From an uncultured Desulfatitalea sp. (lineage in GTDB: Bacteria; Desulfobacterota; Desulfobacteria; Desulfobacterales; Desulfosarcinaceae), in contig CALMNL010000006.1 of assembly GCA_937868765.1 (NCBI GenBank), forward strand, positions 248,001 to 312,000: DNA of 64,000 bases. Reading direction: 5' to 3'. Shown here in pieces: positions 1 through 9,140 of the stretch. A model generated the notes under the pieces. That model was given only the letters and a program-made list of their open reading frames with translations, did not search any database and had not been told where the DNA came from. The translations under genes and the position numbers were made by a program. Each line of letters starts with the position of its first letter. The first letter of the stretch is position 1.

Positions 1-512
1 ACTGCCACCCCGGCAACCAGACTCAGTGCAGCCGGTCCCTGCGCCACACCGCTGCCGACGGGAACTGCACAGAATGCCATGGGAACATGGCCAATGTGGC
101 CGGGACCATTACCAGCGGAAGGGTCCCCTGGGAAACCGAGCCCAAGTGCGTCGCCTGCCACACCGGGGTCCAGGGGGTGGATACCGGGACGACCCTGTAC
201 CGGAACGACACCGGCCACGGCGGTGTCTACTGCGCCGGCTGCCATCAGAGCCCCCACGCCATGGTGCCCTCGAGGGAGGCCACCGACAACTACCAGGCCC
301 TGCAATACCAGGATGCGGCCGTGACCATCGCCAGCTGCGCGGCTTGCCACGACAATTCCCGGGGGGAGGACGAAGGCATCTCCGGTTTCCGCGAAACCCA
401 TGCCGGCAGCAACCCCGAGCACCGCTCGGCCTGCAGTGTGTGCCATACGGCGCTGCCGGCCGATGTGAGTGCGGCGCAGTTCCCCCACCAGTTCACCTGG
501 CATGCCCGCTGA
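1..512 (+). CDS. multihaem cytochrome c, C-terminal part (5' end outside window)
   Basis: The reading frame is open from the first bases and stops at 510-512, so only the C-terminal ~169 residues are present. They carry five complete haem-binding CXXCH motifs (CTECH, CVACH, CAGCH, CAACH, CSVCH), and the first residues (CH at positions 3-8) look like the end of a sixth. Such proteins are periplasmic electron carriers in sulfate and metal reducers. The spacing and the lack of membrane segments fit a soluble or lipid-anchored multihaem c-type cytochrome. The exact family cannot be named without the N-terminus. It converges on a small putative b-type cytochrome-like membrane protein (585-845), with a shared hairpin terminator between them. 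Confidence 0.9.
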   Translation, partial: CHPGNQTQCSRSLRHTAADGNCTECHGNMANVAGTITSGRVPWETEPKCVACHTGVQGVDTGTTLYRNDTGHGGVYCAGCHQSPHAMVPSREATDNYQALQYQDAAVTIASCAACHDNSRGEDEGISGFRETHAGSNPEHRSACSVCHTALPADVSAAQFPHQFTWHAR

Positions 513-545
513 TTCGTTGGGACCTCAGCGCCCGGCCCTTTGGTG

Positions 546-591
546 TCCATCCGGAAACGAGATCGTGTCGTTTCCGGATGGATATTATTTT
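546..591. terminator. bidirectional intrinsic terminator between convergent genes
   Basis: A perfect 15-bp inverted repeat (546-560 with 568-582) with a 7-nt loop is followed by an AT-rich run ending in TTTT (583-591). It lies between the convergent cytochrome gene and the DUF4405-like gene and overlaps the stop codon of the latter. Confidence 0.8.
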
Positions 592-845
592 CGTCGGTAG
601 CGTTTCAGTTGGGTCTGGATGTAGCCCCAGTGCAGAGACCAGTGGGCCAGCATGCTGATGATGAAAAACAATGCGGTCCATGCATGGACATCTTGCATAA
701 AGTGTCGAAAGGAGACCATGAAGCCGCCCGCCTGGTATCCCCTGGGCAGCAGCCAGTTGATCAACCCGGTCAATGCTAAAACCGCCAACAGCACGAAGGC
801 GATCACGTTGACGGTCCATATCTTCAGTGCTTTATCGCTGGACAT
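585..845 (-). CDS. DUF4405-like small membrane protein
   Basis: The protein has 86 residues, starting at the ATG at 845, which has GGAGGAG six bases upstream. An in-frame ATG at 896 has no such site. Two hydrophobic segments are visible, at about residues 8-30 and 50-70. Histidines in FRHFMQ, DVHAW, LAHW and LHWG fit the DUF4405/cytochrome b561-like pattern, in which paired His residues bind haem b in the membrane. The RRK tail fits an inside-positive end. Its position tail-to-tail with a multihaem cytochrome suggests, but does not prove, a role in quinone-linked electron transfer. Confidence 0.75.
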   Translation of the reverse strand: MSSDKALKIWTVNVIAFVLLAVLALTGLINWLLPRGYQAGGFMVSFRHFMQDVHAWTALFFIISMLAHWSLHWGYIQTQLKRYRRK

Positions 846-1019
846 GCCCGGCTCCTCCAGAATCTCTGGGTTGAACGCAGCAGCGCCTGCTCCCAAGGCA
901 GACGGCGGGGACTTTACAAAATGCCCGGAATAAAAGCAAAGATTGTTTTTCTAGGCATTATGCGCTAAAGTTCCGGGCAGTTACGAGATGATGGCCTTAA
1001 GCCCAACAGAGAGGACCCC

Positions 1020-2561
1020 GTGACCGTGCGCGGATTCCGGACCAAGATTGCTTTCAATGTCGCTTTCCTGGTGCTCTTGTCGGCGCTCTTCACCGATGTC
1101 CTGGTGGTCCTGGTGGTCCAGGGGGTTATGGTGCGCAGCCGCCTCTCCGAAGAGCGCACCCTGATGGAGACCCTGGGCAACCTGGTGCTGGCGCCGCCGC
1201 CCGGCGCGGCGCCCGCCCCGGCCGATGTTCTGGGGCAAAAGAATTGGACGGCCGTGTTGTGCGTGGATGCCGGGGGGCATCATCTGTACGCTTTGAGCAA
1301 CGAGACCTACACCCTGGCCGATCTGACGGCCGGCACGGGGGCGGTGCTCAAATCCGGCGCCGGCCGCAGTGACTCGCTGGGGTTGACCTGGGGCGTCTTC
1401 TGGTGGCACCCGGAGGCAATCCGGGTGGCGACGCCCATCGGTCCCAACGGCGCTGTGCGCGGCGCCATGGCCAGCATCGTCCCCCTGGCACCGGTCTACG
1501 ACAAGCTGCGGCAGTACAACAAGCCGGTTTTCATTTACATCCTCATCAACACGGTGGTCCTGAGTTTCATCGGGCTTTACCGCATCTTCCGCATCTACCT
1601 GCGGCCCATCGACCGCATCGTGCGCCAGGCCGACGATTACGGCCGCGACGAAGACTTCTTCTTTACCTTCCGACAGGAAGACAACGAGCTGAACCGGCTT
1701 TCATCGGCCCTCAACCGCATGCTCCAGCGTATCTCCGAAGACAAACAGAAGCTCCAGTACACCGTCGCTTCCCTGGAGCGGGCCAACCGCGACCTCAGGC
1801 GGGCCCAGACCGAAATCATCCGGGCCGAGAAGATGGCTTCCGTGGGGCGTCTGGCAGCCGGCATCGCCCACGAGATCGGCAACCCCATCGGCATCGTGCT
1901 GGGATACATAGATCTGATCAAACAGCCCGACCTGGCCCGGGAGGAACTGGAGGATTTTGCCCGACGGGCCGAAAAGGAGATCCAGCGGATCAACACCGTC
2001 ATCCGCCAGCTGCTGGACCTGGCGCGGCCCAAGGAGGGGGCGCCCCGGGAGGTGGCGGTGCACGCGGTGATCGAAGAGATCGTCCAGGTGATGGCCCATC
2101 AGCCTATGATGGCCCAAATCCGGCTGCAGACCCGGCTGGAGGCCGCCCAGGACTGCCTGTGGGCCGACGGCGATCAGTTGCGGCAGGTATTTCTCAACCT
2201 GCTGCTCAACAGCGCCGATGCCATCCGGACGGCCGGGCGGCCCGGGACCGGCCTGGTCACCATCGCCACGGCTTTGGAGAACGGTGCCGGCCCGGCCGAA
2301 GAAAAATGGCTTGTAATCCGCTTCCAGGACAACGGCGAGGGAATCTCTGCGGAGCAGATCGACAATATCTTCGATCCCTTCTATACCACCAAGGAACCGG
2401 GCAAAGGCACCGGGCTGGGTTTGGCGGTGAGCTTCATGATCATCGAGAAACTGGGCGGCACCATCCGCGTGGAAAGCCAACTCGGACAAGGCACCGCCAT
2501 GGTCATCCATCTGCCATTGACCAAGTCCGGCAGCGCCGACCAAACGAGGGAGGCGCCATGA
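1020..2561 (+). CDS. sensor histidine kinase (NtrB/AtoS-like)
   Basis: This 513-residue membrane kinase probably starts at the GTG at 1020 behind AGAGAGG; a second GTG at 1026 is an alternative. The N-terminal membrane segment is at about residues 12-35. An extracytoplasmic sensor region without an obvious known domain follows, then a second membrane segment (~177-195) and a HAMP-like linker with a coiled coil (~240-275). HisKA carries phospho-acceptor His284 in the AHEIGNP motif. The HATPase domain shows the N box (NLLLNSADAI), DNGEGIS and the GKGTGLGL loop. The stop overlaps the start of the next gene (ATGA), which encodes a sigma-54 activator, so the two form a coupled two-component pair. 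The signal and target genes are unknown. Confidence 0.93.
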   Translation: MTVRGFRTKIAFNVAFLVLLSALFTDVLVVLVVQGVMVRSRLSEERTLMETLGNLVLAPPPGAAPAPADVLGQKNWTAVLCVDAGGHHLYALSNETYTLADLTAGTGAVLKSGAGRSDSLGLTWGVFWWHPEAIRVATPIGPNGAVRGAMASIVPLAPVYDKLRQYNKPVFIYILINTVVLSFIGLYRIFRIYLRPIDRIVRQADDYGRDEDFFFTFRQEDNELNRLSSALNRMLQRISEDKQKLQYTVASLERANRDLRRAQTEIIRAEKMASVGRLAAGIAHEIGNPIGIVLGYIDLIKQPDLAREELEDFARRAEKEIQRINTVIRQLLDLARPKEGAPREVAVHAVIEEIVQVMAHQPMMAQIRLQTRLEAAQDCLWADGDQLRQVFLNLLLNSADAIRTAGRPGTGLVTIATALENGAGPAEEKWLVIRFQDNGEGISAEQIDNIFDPFYTTKEPGKGTGLGLAVSFMIIEKLGGTIRVESQLGQGTAMVIHLPLTKSGSADQTREAP

Positions 2562-3958
2562 GCGCGGGGACCCCCCAAGGCAATCGGCCGACGGCCATCC
2601 TGATCATCGACGACGAAGAGAACATGCGCCACATGCTGGCCAGCATGCTCAAACGCGAAGGGTATGCCGTGGAGACCGCCGCCGACGGCCAGGAGGGGTT
2701 GGATAAAATCCGGGCTGCGCTTTTCGATTTCGTGCTGTGCGACATCAAGATGCCGCGCATGGACGGCATGGCTTTCCTCAAAGCTGCGCAGCCCGATGCC
2801 CAGGGCGCGACCATCATCATGATGTCGGCCTACGGCACCATCGACCTGGCCGTGGAGGCCATGAAGCTGGGGGCCTATGACTTCATCTCCAAGCCGTTCA
2901 AGAGCGACGAGGTGCGCCTGGCCATCAAGAAGGCCGAGGAGCGCGACCGGCTCAAACGCGAGAACCGGCTGCTGCGCGAGCAGGTGCGCCGTTTCGAGGC
3001 GCGCCACCGTTTCGGCAACCTGGTGGCCAGGAGCGCGGTCATGCAGAAAGTCTTCGAGCTGGCGACCAAGGTGGCCCAATACAACACCACGATCCTGATC
3101 ACCGGCGAGAGCGGCACGGGCAAGGAACTGGTGGCCCAGGCCATCCACCAGGCCGGACCGCGCCAGGCCAACCCCATGGTGCCGGTGAACTGTGGCAGCA
3201 TCCCCGAGACACTGCTGGAAAGCGAGCTTTTCGGATACGTCAAAGGGGCCTTCACCGGAGCCGACCACCACAAAAAGGGGCTGTTCGAAGAGGCGGACGG
3301 CGGAACGATCTTTCTGGATGAGATCGGTGACATGCCGGTTTCGCTGCAGGTCAAACTGTTGCGCGTTTTGCAGGAGGGGGAGATCCGGCCCGTGGGCCAT
3401 ACGGGCAGCCGGGCGGTGGATGTGCGCGTGATCGCCGCCACTGCATGCAACCTGGTGCAGATGGTGGCCCAGGGCACCTTCCGGGAAGACCTTTACTACC
3501 GGCTCAACGTGATCTGCATCGACCTGCCGCCGCTGCGCGAACGGGGCGAAGACATACCGCTGCTGTGCCAGCACTTCATCGCCCGCTTCAACGCCGCCCT
3601 GGACCGCAACGTCAAAGGCATTTCCCCCGAGGCCATGGCGCTGCTGCTGGGGCACCGCTGGCCGGGCAATGTGCGGGAATTGGAGAATGTCATCGAGCGG
3701 GCCGTGGTGCTCTCCGGCGACGAATGGCTCACGCCGGATAATTTCCAGCTGGCCGGCGCGCCCGACGCCTCGCTGTCGCCCGGAGAACAGATCCTGGACG
3801 GGTATTCCATCAAGAGTGCCCAAAAGCTCATGGAAAGAGAGATGATCGTCAAGGCCCTCAAGGCGACCCAGGGCAACCGCACCCAGGCCGCCCGCCTGCT
3901 GGAGATCAGCCATCCTTCCCTGTTGAGCAAGATGAAGGCCTACAGCATCGATATGTGA
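2558..3958 (+). CDS. sigma-54-dependent response regulator, NtrC family
   Basis: The protein has 466 residues. The start is set by the ATGA overlap with the kinase gene and by GAGGGAGG just upstream. A receiver domain (residues ~13-125) has Asp62 in CDIKMP as phosphorylation site. The AAA+ domain has Walker A near residue 183 (GESGTGKE), the sigma-54-contacting GAFTGA loop at 230-235, and a Walker B (GGTIFLDEIGD). A Fis-type helix-turn-helix lies at the C-terminus (GNRTQAARLLEISHPSLLSK). It should activate RNA polymerase-sigma54 promoters when phosphorylated by its neighbour kinase. I found no convincing -24/-12 promoter nearby, so its regulon cannot be assigned. Confidence 0.95.
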   Translation: MSAGTPQGNRPTAILIIDDEENMRHMLASMLKREGYAVETAADGQEGLDKIRAALFDFVLCDIKMPRMDGMAFLKAAQPDAQGATIIMMSAYGTIDLAVEAMKLGAYDFISKPFKSDEVRLAIKKAEERDRLKRENRLLREQVRRFEARHRFGNLVARSAVMQKVFELATKVAQYNTTILITGESGTGKELVAQAIHQAGPRQANPMVPVNCGSIPETLLESELFGYVKGAFTGADHHKKGLFEEADGGTIFLDEIGDMPVSLQVKLLRVLQEGEIRPVGHTGSRAVDVRVIAATACNLVQMVAQGTFREDLYYRLNVICIDLPPLRERGEDIPLLCQHFIARFNAALDRNVKGISPEAMALLLGHRWPGNVRELENVIERAVVLSGDEWLTPDNFQLAGAPDASLSPGEQILDGYSIKSAQKLMEREMIVKALKATQGNRTQAARLLEISHPSLLSKMKAYSIDM

Positions 3959-3970
3959 AAAGCGGCCTGC

Positions 3971-4597
3971 CTAGATCATCTTCGCTTGCTGAAAAAGCTT
4001 GATGAGATCCACCTTGTTGATGACGCTGGTGAAGATATCGCTCAGGGAGTCATCGGCTCCCTTGCGGCCGACGATGTAGGGTTTTTCGGCCTGGCCGCTG
4101 ACCGTCTCCCGGGCCACGATCTGGCTGTCCACGGAAAGGCTGGCCTCGTAACCGGCCTTAGCCGACCAGGTGCGCCCCTTCAAATCGACCTTCAGGGAGT
4201 TGATCAACACCTGGAACAGGGGAATCTGCGGATTGTCCGTGCTCACCACCTCGGCACCCATCTGTTCCAGCCGTTTTTTGAAGGTTTCCAGGAAGAGGTC
4301 CTGCAGATCCTTTTCGCCGGCCATGATCCGGTTTTTGTTCTGGCTCACCCAGGTCAGGCTGTAGCGGTTCTGGAAATTCTGGAAATGATCGGCCGCCGCG
4401 GGGGTGAAGACCTGGAGGTCCTGACGTACATCTTTAACCTCGATGCGCACCTTCTGACCGATGAGCTGGTCCGTCACCGGCGGCAACTGATAATCCACAA
4501 TGAGATAAGCCCGCGGACTGGCGCAGCCGCCGATGCAGGCGATGGCCAGCAAGATGGTCAGAAAAGCAAATCCCTGATGACGCAGACGTGCGTGCAT
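3971..4597 (-). CDS. YajG-like lipoprotein
   Basis: This 208-residue protein starts behind GGAGGA. It has a classical lipoprotein signal ending in IGGC, with the lipidated Cys at residue 25. The rest is soluble: a short proline-rich stretch, an alpha/beta body with the LQDLFLETFKKRLEQMGAEV helix, and a later strand region with VLINSLKVDLKG. This layout resembles the YajG lipoprotein family (a conserved envelope protein of unknown role), which has the same order of a ligand-like N-terminus, an FLxxxLxxxL helix and an LQVxIxxLxxD strand. The match is by eye only. It is convergent with the response regulator and divergent from the RND operon. Confidence 0.7.
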   Translation of the reverse strand: MHARLRHQGFAFLTILLAIACIGGCASPRAYLIVDYQLPPVTDQLIGQKVRIEVKDVRQDLQVFTPAAADHFQNFQNRYSLTWVSQNKNRIMAGEKDLQDLFLETFKKRLEQMGAEVVSTDNPQIPLFQVLINSLKVDLKGRTWSAKAGYEASLSVDSQIVARETVSGQAEKPYIVGRKGADDSLSDIFTSVINKVDLIKLFQQAKMI

Positions 4598-4899
4598 GGC
4601 AGATCCTCCGTGCTATTTAAAAGGTTCTTAAGGCGGGCCGATGGCCCCTTGCCGATGATGGTAACCACTGCCTTCGGCGGCGCGGCCTTGGCGAGCGCAT
4701 TCGCATTACGCTCCTCACTATCCGTTCGACCCGGCGGTGTCAAGATCCGGCGGGCATTTGCGGGGCAGATCGGCGGCCGGCAAGGATTCATTGACTTTTC
4801 GAAGCGAAGGGTTACTATCGGCCCATATTCGTCCAGCCGACCATGGGAAGGGGCCTGCGCGGAAAAAATTCCACAAAAGCGCGCGGGGAAGATGAGGCG
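4598..4899. other. 302-bp divergent intergenic region
   Basis: The region separates the minus-strand lipoprotein gene from the plus-strand RND operon. Apart from the promoter at 4791-4818 and the two ribosome-binding sites I see no gene. An ATG at 4843 in frame with the adaptor would add 19 residues of basic sequence with no ribosome-binding site, so I consider it non-coding. Confidence 0.6.
4791..4818 (+). promoter_or_regulatory. sigma70-type promoter for the first RND operon
   Basis: TTGACT (4791-4796) and TACTAT (4813-4818) are separated by 16 bases, about 80 bases before the adaptor start. It is the best -35/-10 pair in the intergenic region. Confidence 0.5.
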
Positions 4900-6033
4900 A
4901 TGACCAAACGCATAATCATCACCGTGATAGGGTTGCTGGTGCTCGCCGGTATGCTGGGGGGCACCAAGTTTTTACAGATTCGCAAGATGATCGCCCAGGG
5001 GGCGCAGTTTGTACCGCCGCCCGAAACCGTAACCACGGCCGAAGTGAAGGCCGACCAATGGGAATCGCTGCTCACCGCCGTGGGATCGCTCGAGGCGGTC
5101 CAGGGGATCATGGTCACGGCCGAACTCGGCGGCAAGGTGGCGCGCGTCGATTTCGAGCCCGGGGCCAAGGTCAAGGCGGGCGGTCTGCTGGTGCAGCAGG
5201 ATATCGCCGCCGAGAGCGCCCAGCTGCGGGCGGCCGAAGCCACCGCCGACCTGGCCAAGATCAATTTCGAGCGCATGGCCAAGCTGCTGCCGGAAAAGGT
5301 GGTTTCGCGGTCAGACTACGACAATGCCGATGCCCAGCTCAAGCAGGCCCGGGCCCAGGTCGACACCATCCGGGCGGCCATCGACAAGAAGACCATCCGG
5401 GCCCCCTTCGCCGGCCGTTTGGGCATCCGCCTGGTCCACCTGGGGCAGTTCCTGAATGCCGGCGATCCCATCGTATCCCTGCAGACCCTTGACCCCATCT
5501 ATGTCAATTTCCAGCTGCCCCAGCAGCAATTGGCCATGGTGCAACCGGGCATTCCCATTCGCGTGACCAGCAATGCCCAGGGGGCGGGGGTGATCGAAGG
5601 CCGCATCACGGCCATCAATCCAGAGGTGGACAGGGCGACGCGCAATGTGCGCCTGCAGGCGACCCTTTCCAACCAGGACGAACGGCTGCGGCCGGGCATG
5701 TTCGTCAATGTCACCGTGGTGCTGCCCGGCGATGAAAAAGTGCTGGCCATTCCGGCCACCGCCGTGCTTTACGCCCCTTACAGCAACTCTGTCTTCATCG
5801 TCGAAGAAAAACAGAAGGAGGGGGCGCAGGGGGCCGCCGGCAAGGTGGTGCGCCAGCAGTTCGTGGAGCTGGGCGAGCGGCGGGGGGACTTCGTGGCCGT
5901 GCGCACCGGGCTCAAAGCCGGCGAGCAGGTGGTGAGCACCGGCGTTTTCAAGCTGCGCAACGGACAGGCGGTGGTGGTGGACAACGCCCTGGCGCCGCCG
6001 TTCAAGCTGAGCCCTGAACCCACCGAGAGCTGA
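4900..6033 (+). CDS. RND efflux periplasmic adaptor (HlyD/AcrA family)
   Basis: The adaptor has 377 residues. ATG at 4900 is preferred because GATGAGG lies just upstream and the N-terminus then begins with a single signal-anchor helix (residues 4-22). A barrel-sandwich/lipoyl half-motif (GGKVARVDFEPGAKVKAGGL) comes next, followed by an alpha-helical hairpin (~residues 95-165). The second lipoyl half is TIRAPFAGRLGIR, and the beta-barrel contains LDPIYVNFQLP and LRPGMFVNV. The permease gene follows after 14 bases, so this is an adaptor-permease operon. No outer-membrane factor gene is in this operon; a TolC-like protein encoded elsewhere must complete the pump. Confidence 0.93.
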   Translation: MTKRIIITVIGLLVLAGMLGGTKFLQIRKMIAQGAQFVPPPETVTTAEVKADQWESLLTAVGSLEAVQGIMVTAELGGKVARVDFEPGAKVKAGGLLVQQDIAAESAQLRAAEATADLAKINFERMAKLLPEKVVSRSDYDNADAQLKQARAQVDTIRAAIDKKTIRAPFAGRLGIRLVHLGQFLNAGDPIVSLQTLDPIYVNFQLPQQQLAMVQPGIPIRVTSNAQGAGVIEGRITAINPEVDRATRNVRLQATLSNQDERLRPGMFVNVTVVLPGDEKVLAIPATAVLYAPYSNSVFIVEEKQKEGAQGAAGKVVRQQFVELGERRGDFVAVRTGLKAGEQVVSTGVFKLRNGQAVVVDNALAPPFKLSPEPTES

Positions 6034-6047
6034 GCGGCGGAACCACC

Positions 6048-9000
6048 ATGACGATAACCGATCTTTTCATCCGCCGTCCGGTGCTGGCCCTGGTGGTCAA
6101 CCTGGTGATCATCATCGCCGGCATCCAGGCCATCCGCACCCTTAACGTACGCCAATACCCCATCAGCGAAAATTCGGTGGTGACCGTCACCACGGCGTAT
6201 GTGGGGGCCAGCGCCGAACTGGTGCGCGGCTTCATCACCACGCCTCTGGAGCGGGCCATCGCCGCCGCCGACGGCATCGACTATATCCAGTCCCAGAGCT
6301 CCCAGGGCGTGTCCACCATCACCGCGCGGCTCAAGATCAACTACGATGCCATCAAGGCCCTGTCGGAGATCAGCTCCAAAGTCGACCAGGTACGCAACGA
6401 CCTGCCCCCCGAGGCCGAAGTGCCACTGATCAACGTGGAGTCGGCCGACAGTCAGTTCGCCTCGGCCTATCTGAGTTTCACCTCCAGCGTGCTGGCCCAG
6501 AACCAGATCACCGACTACCTGGTGCGCATCGTGCAGCCACGCCTCTCGGCTCTGGAGGGGGTCCAGCGCGCCGATGTGCTCGGCGGGCGAACCTTCGCCA
6601 TGCGCATCTGGCTCAACCCCGAGCTGATGGCAGCCTACAATATCAGCCCGGTGCAGGTGCGCCAGGCCCTGGCGGCCAACAACTTTCTTTCGGCACTGGG
6701 CCGCACCAAGGGGTCGCTCATCCAGGTGAACCTCACGGCCAACACCGACCTGCGGTCGGTGGAGGAGTTCAAACGGCTGGTGGTGCGCCAGCAGGAGGGG
6801 GCCGTGATTCGCCTGGAGGATATCGCCCAGGTGGTGCTGGGGGCCGAAGATTACGACTCGGCCGTGCAGTTCTCGGGCCAGACGGCGGTCTTCATGGGCA
6901 TCTATGCCCTGCCCAACGCCAACTCCCTGGATGTCATCAACCGGGTGCGGGCCGAGATGGATGCCATCCAGGCCGGCCTGCCCAGCGGTCTGGACGCCAG
7001 GGTGGCCTACGATGCCACGGCGTATATCCGCGATGCCATCCGGGAGGTGATCAAGACCCTGAGCGAAACCCTGGTCATCGTGGTGATCATCGTATTTCTC
7101 TTTCTGGGTTCCCTGCGCACCACCCTCATCCCGGTGGTGGCCATCCCCCTGTCCTTGATCGGGGCCGTCTTTCTGATGCAGGCTTTCGGCTTCACCCTCA
7201 ACCTGCTGACCCTCTTGGCCATCGTGCTTTCGGTGGGATTGGTGGTGGATGACGCCATCGTGGTGGTGGAGAATGTCGAGCGCCATCTGGGCGAGGGGCG
7301 CAAGCCCATGGAGGCCGCCCTGCTGGGCGCGCGGGAGCTGGTGGGGCCGATCATCGCCATGACCATCACCCTGGCCGCGGTCTATGCGCCCATCGGGCTC
7401 CAGGGCGGCTTGACCGGGTCGCTTTTCCGGGAGTTCGCCTTCACCCTGGCCGGCGCCGTGACCATTTCGGGGGTGGTGGCGCTCACCCTCTCGCCCATGA
7501 TGGCCTCGCGCATGCTCAAGCCGGGCTTGGGCGAGCGGGGCTTCGCCGGCAAGATCGCCCGGGATTTCGTGAAGATCAGAGCCTTTTACGGCCGCCTGCT
7601 GGATTTGACCCTCGATTCGCGGCCGGCCGTCTACCTCGTATGGGTCATGGTCAGTTTGCTGACCATACCCATGTTCATGATGTCGGCCAAGGAACTGGCC
7701 CCCAACGAGGACCAGGGGGTGATCTTCGGCATCATCGACGCCGCGGCCGACGCCACCCTGGACCAGACCCGCATCTTCGCCGAGGCGGTCAACCGGACCT
7801 ACCTGAGCGAACCGGAGACCCAGTTCACCTTCCAGGTCACCTTTCCCACCTCGGGCTTTGCCGGCATGGTGGTGGCGCCCTGGGAGAAGCGCGAACGCAC
7901 CATCTTCCAGATCCTGCCCGAGGTGCAGCGCAAGCTGGGGGGCATCCCGGCCATACGGGTGTTTGCCATCTCTCCGCCGCCGCTGCCCGGCGGCGGGCAG
8001 TTTCCCGTGGAGTTCGTGCTGGCCTCCACGGCCGAGCCGGAGCAGATCCTCGAGTTCGCCCGCCAGCTTCAGGCCAAAGCCATGCAGAGCGGCATGTTCG
8101 CCTTCCCGCCGATCATCGACGTGAAGATCGACCAACCCCAGTCCGAGGTGGTCATCGACCGCGACAAGGCGGCCGACCTGGGACTCAACCTGCAGCAGGT
8201 CGGCGCCGATATCGGCTCCATGCTGGGCGGCAATTTCGTCAACCGTTTCAACATCTCCGGCCGCAGCTACAAGGTGATCCCCCAGATCCAACGGGTGGAT
8301 CGCCTCAACCCCTACCAGCTGAAAAACATCTACGTCACAGGGCCCAACGGCCGCCTGGTGCCCCTATCGACCATCGCCACCATTCAAAACAGCGTGGTGC
8401 CCCGTTCGCTCAACCGCTTCCAGCAGCTCAATGCCGTGACCATCAGCGGTGTGCCCATGCGGCCGCTGGACCAGGCGTTGCGGTTCCTGGAAGAGGAGGC
8501 TGCCAAGATCCTGCCCAAGGGATATGCCATCGATTATACGGGGGAATCCAGACAGTTGCGCACCGAAGGCAACAAGTTCCTGCCGGCCTTCAGCCTGGCC
8601 GTGGTCATGATTTTCCTGGTGCTGGCCGCCCAGTTCAACAGCTTCCGGGACCCCTTCGTGATCCTGGCCGGTTCGGTGCCATTGGCGATTTTCGGCGCAT
8701 TGATCTTCACCTTCCTGAAGATCCCGGACCCCAATACGCCCTTCTGGACCAACGGGTGGACCACCACCATGAACATCTATTCCCAGGTCGGCCTGGTGAC
8801 CCTGGTGGGCCTGGTGTCTAAAAACGGCATTCTCATCGTGGAGTTCGCCAACCAGCTCCAGCGCCGCGGCCGATCCAAACGCCAGGCCGTGCGCGAGGCG
8901 GCCCTGACCCGCCTGCGTCCCATCCTGATGACCAGCGGCGCCACCATCGCCGGCCATTTCCCCCTGGTGCTGGTGACCGGTGCCGGTGCCGCGGCGCGCA

Positions 9001-9140
9001 ATTCCATCGGTCTGGTGCTGGTGGGCGGCATGGCCGTGGGCACCTTTTTCACCCTCTTTGTCATTCCTTCCATTTACATGCTGGTGGCGCGGGAGCATGC
9101 GGGAAACGAGGAGGAGGGCGTCGTTCAGAACAATACCTGA
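6048..9140 (+). CDS. RND multidrug efflux permease (HAE1, MdtB/AcrB-like)
   Basis: At 1030 residues it has the usual size for the family. The N-terminal helix after FIRRPVLALVVN, two large periplasmic loops and 12 membrane segments in the 1+5+1+5 pattern can be followed. The proton-relay Asp pair is intact in LVVDDAIVVVEN, and the TM10 lysine is present in VSKNGILIVEF, so an active proton-driven pump is expected. The substrate cannot be predicted. The last 16 bases overlap tail-to-tail with the GGDEF-like gene on the other strand. Confidence 0.95.
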   Translation: MTITDLFIRRPVLALVVNLVIIIAGIQAIRTLNVRQYPISENSVVTVTTAYVGASAELVRGFITTPLERAIAAADGIDYIQSQSSQGVSTITARLKINYDAIKALSEISSKVDQVRNDLPPEAEVPLINVESADSQFASAYLSFTSSVLAQNQITDYLVRIVQPRLSALEGVQRADVLGGRTFAMRIWLNPELMAAYNISPVQVRQALAANNFLSALGRTKGSLIQVNLTANTDLRSVEEFKRLVVRQQEGAVIRLEDIAQVVLGAEDYDSAVQFSGQTAVFMGIYALPNANSLDVINRVRAEMDAIQAGLPSGLDARVAYDATAYIRDAIREVIKTLSETLVIVVIIVFLFLGSLRTTLIPVVAIPLSLIGAVFLMQAFGFTLNLLTLLAIVLSVGLVVDDAIVVVENVERHLGEGRKPMEAALLGARELVGPIIAMTITLAAVYAPIGLQGGLTGSLFREFAFTLAGAVTISGVVALTLSPMMASRMLKPGLGERGFAGKIARDFVKIRAFYGRLLDLTLDSRPAVYLVWVMVSLLTIPMFMMSAKELAPNEDQGVIFGIIDAAADATLDQTRIFAEAVNRTYLSEPETQFTFQVTFPTSGFAGMVVAPWEKRERTIFQILPEVQRKLGGIPAIRVFAISPPPLPGGGQFPVEFVLASTAEPEQILEFARQLQAKAMQSGMFAFPPIIDVKIDQPQSEVVIDRDKAADLGLNLQQVGADIGSMLGGNFVNRFNISGRSYKVIPQIQRVDRLNPYQLKNIYVTGPNGRLVPLSTIATIQNSVVPRSLNRFQQLNAVTISGVPMRPLDQALRFLEEEAAKILPKGYAIDYTGESRQLRTEGNKFLPAFSLAVVMIFLVLAAQFNSFRDPFVILAGSVPLAIFGALIFTFLKIPDPNTPFWTNGWTTTMNIYSQVGLVTLVGLVSKNGILIVEFANQLQRRGRSKRQAVREAALTRLRPILMTSGATIAGHFPLVLVTGAGAAARNSIGLVLVGGMAVGTFFTLFVIPSIYMLVAREHAGNEEEGVVQNNT

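Noticed and set aside
1403-2557. Long open frame in front of the sigma-54 regulator start, overlapping the kinase gene
   Set aside because: It is the +2 frame of the kinase gene, rich in Pro/Arg/His typical of high-GC shadow frames. The real start is the ATG at 2558.
5778-8291. 837-codon open frame antisense to the first RND permease
   Set aside because: It is a shadow in high-GC DNA with His/Gly/Asp-rich composition, no domain and no ribosome-binding site, opposite a gene with clear RND motifs.
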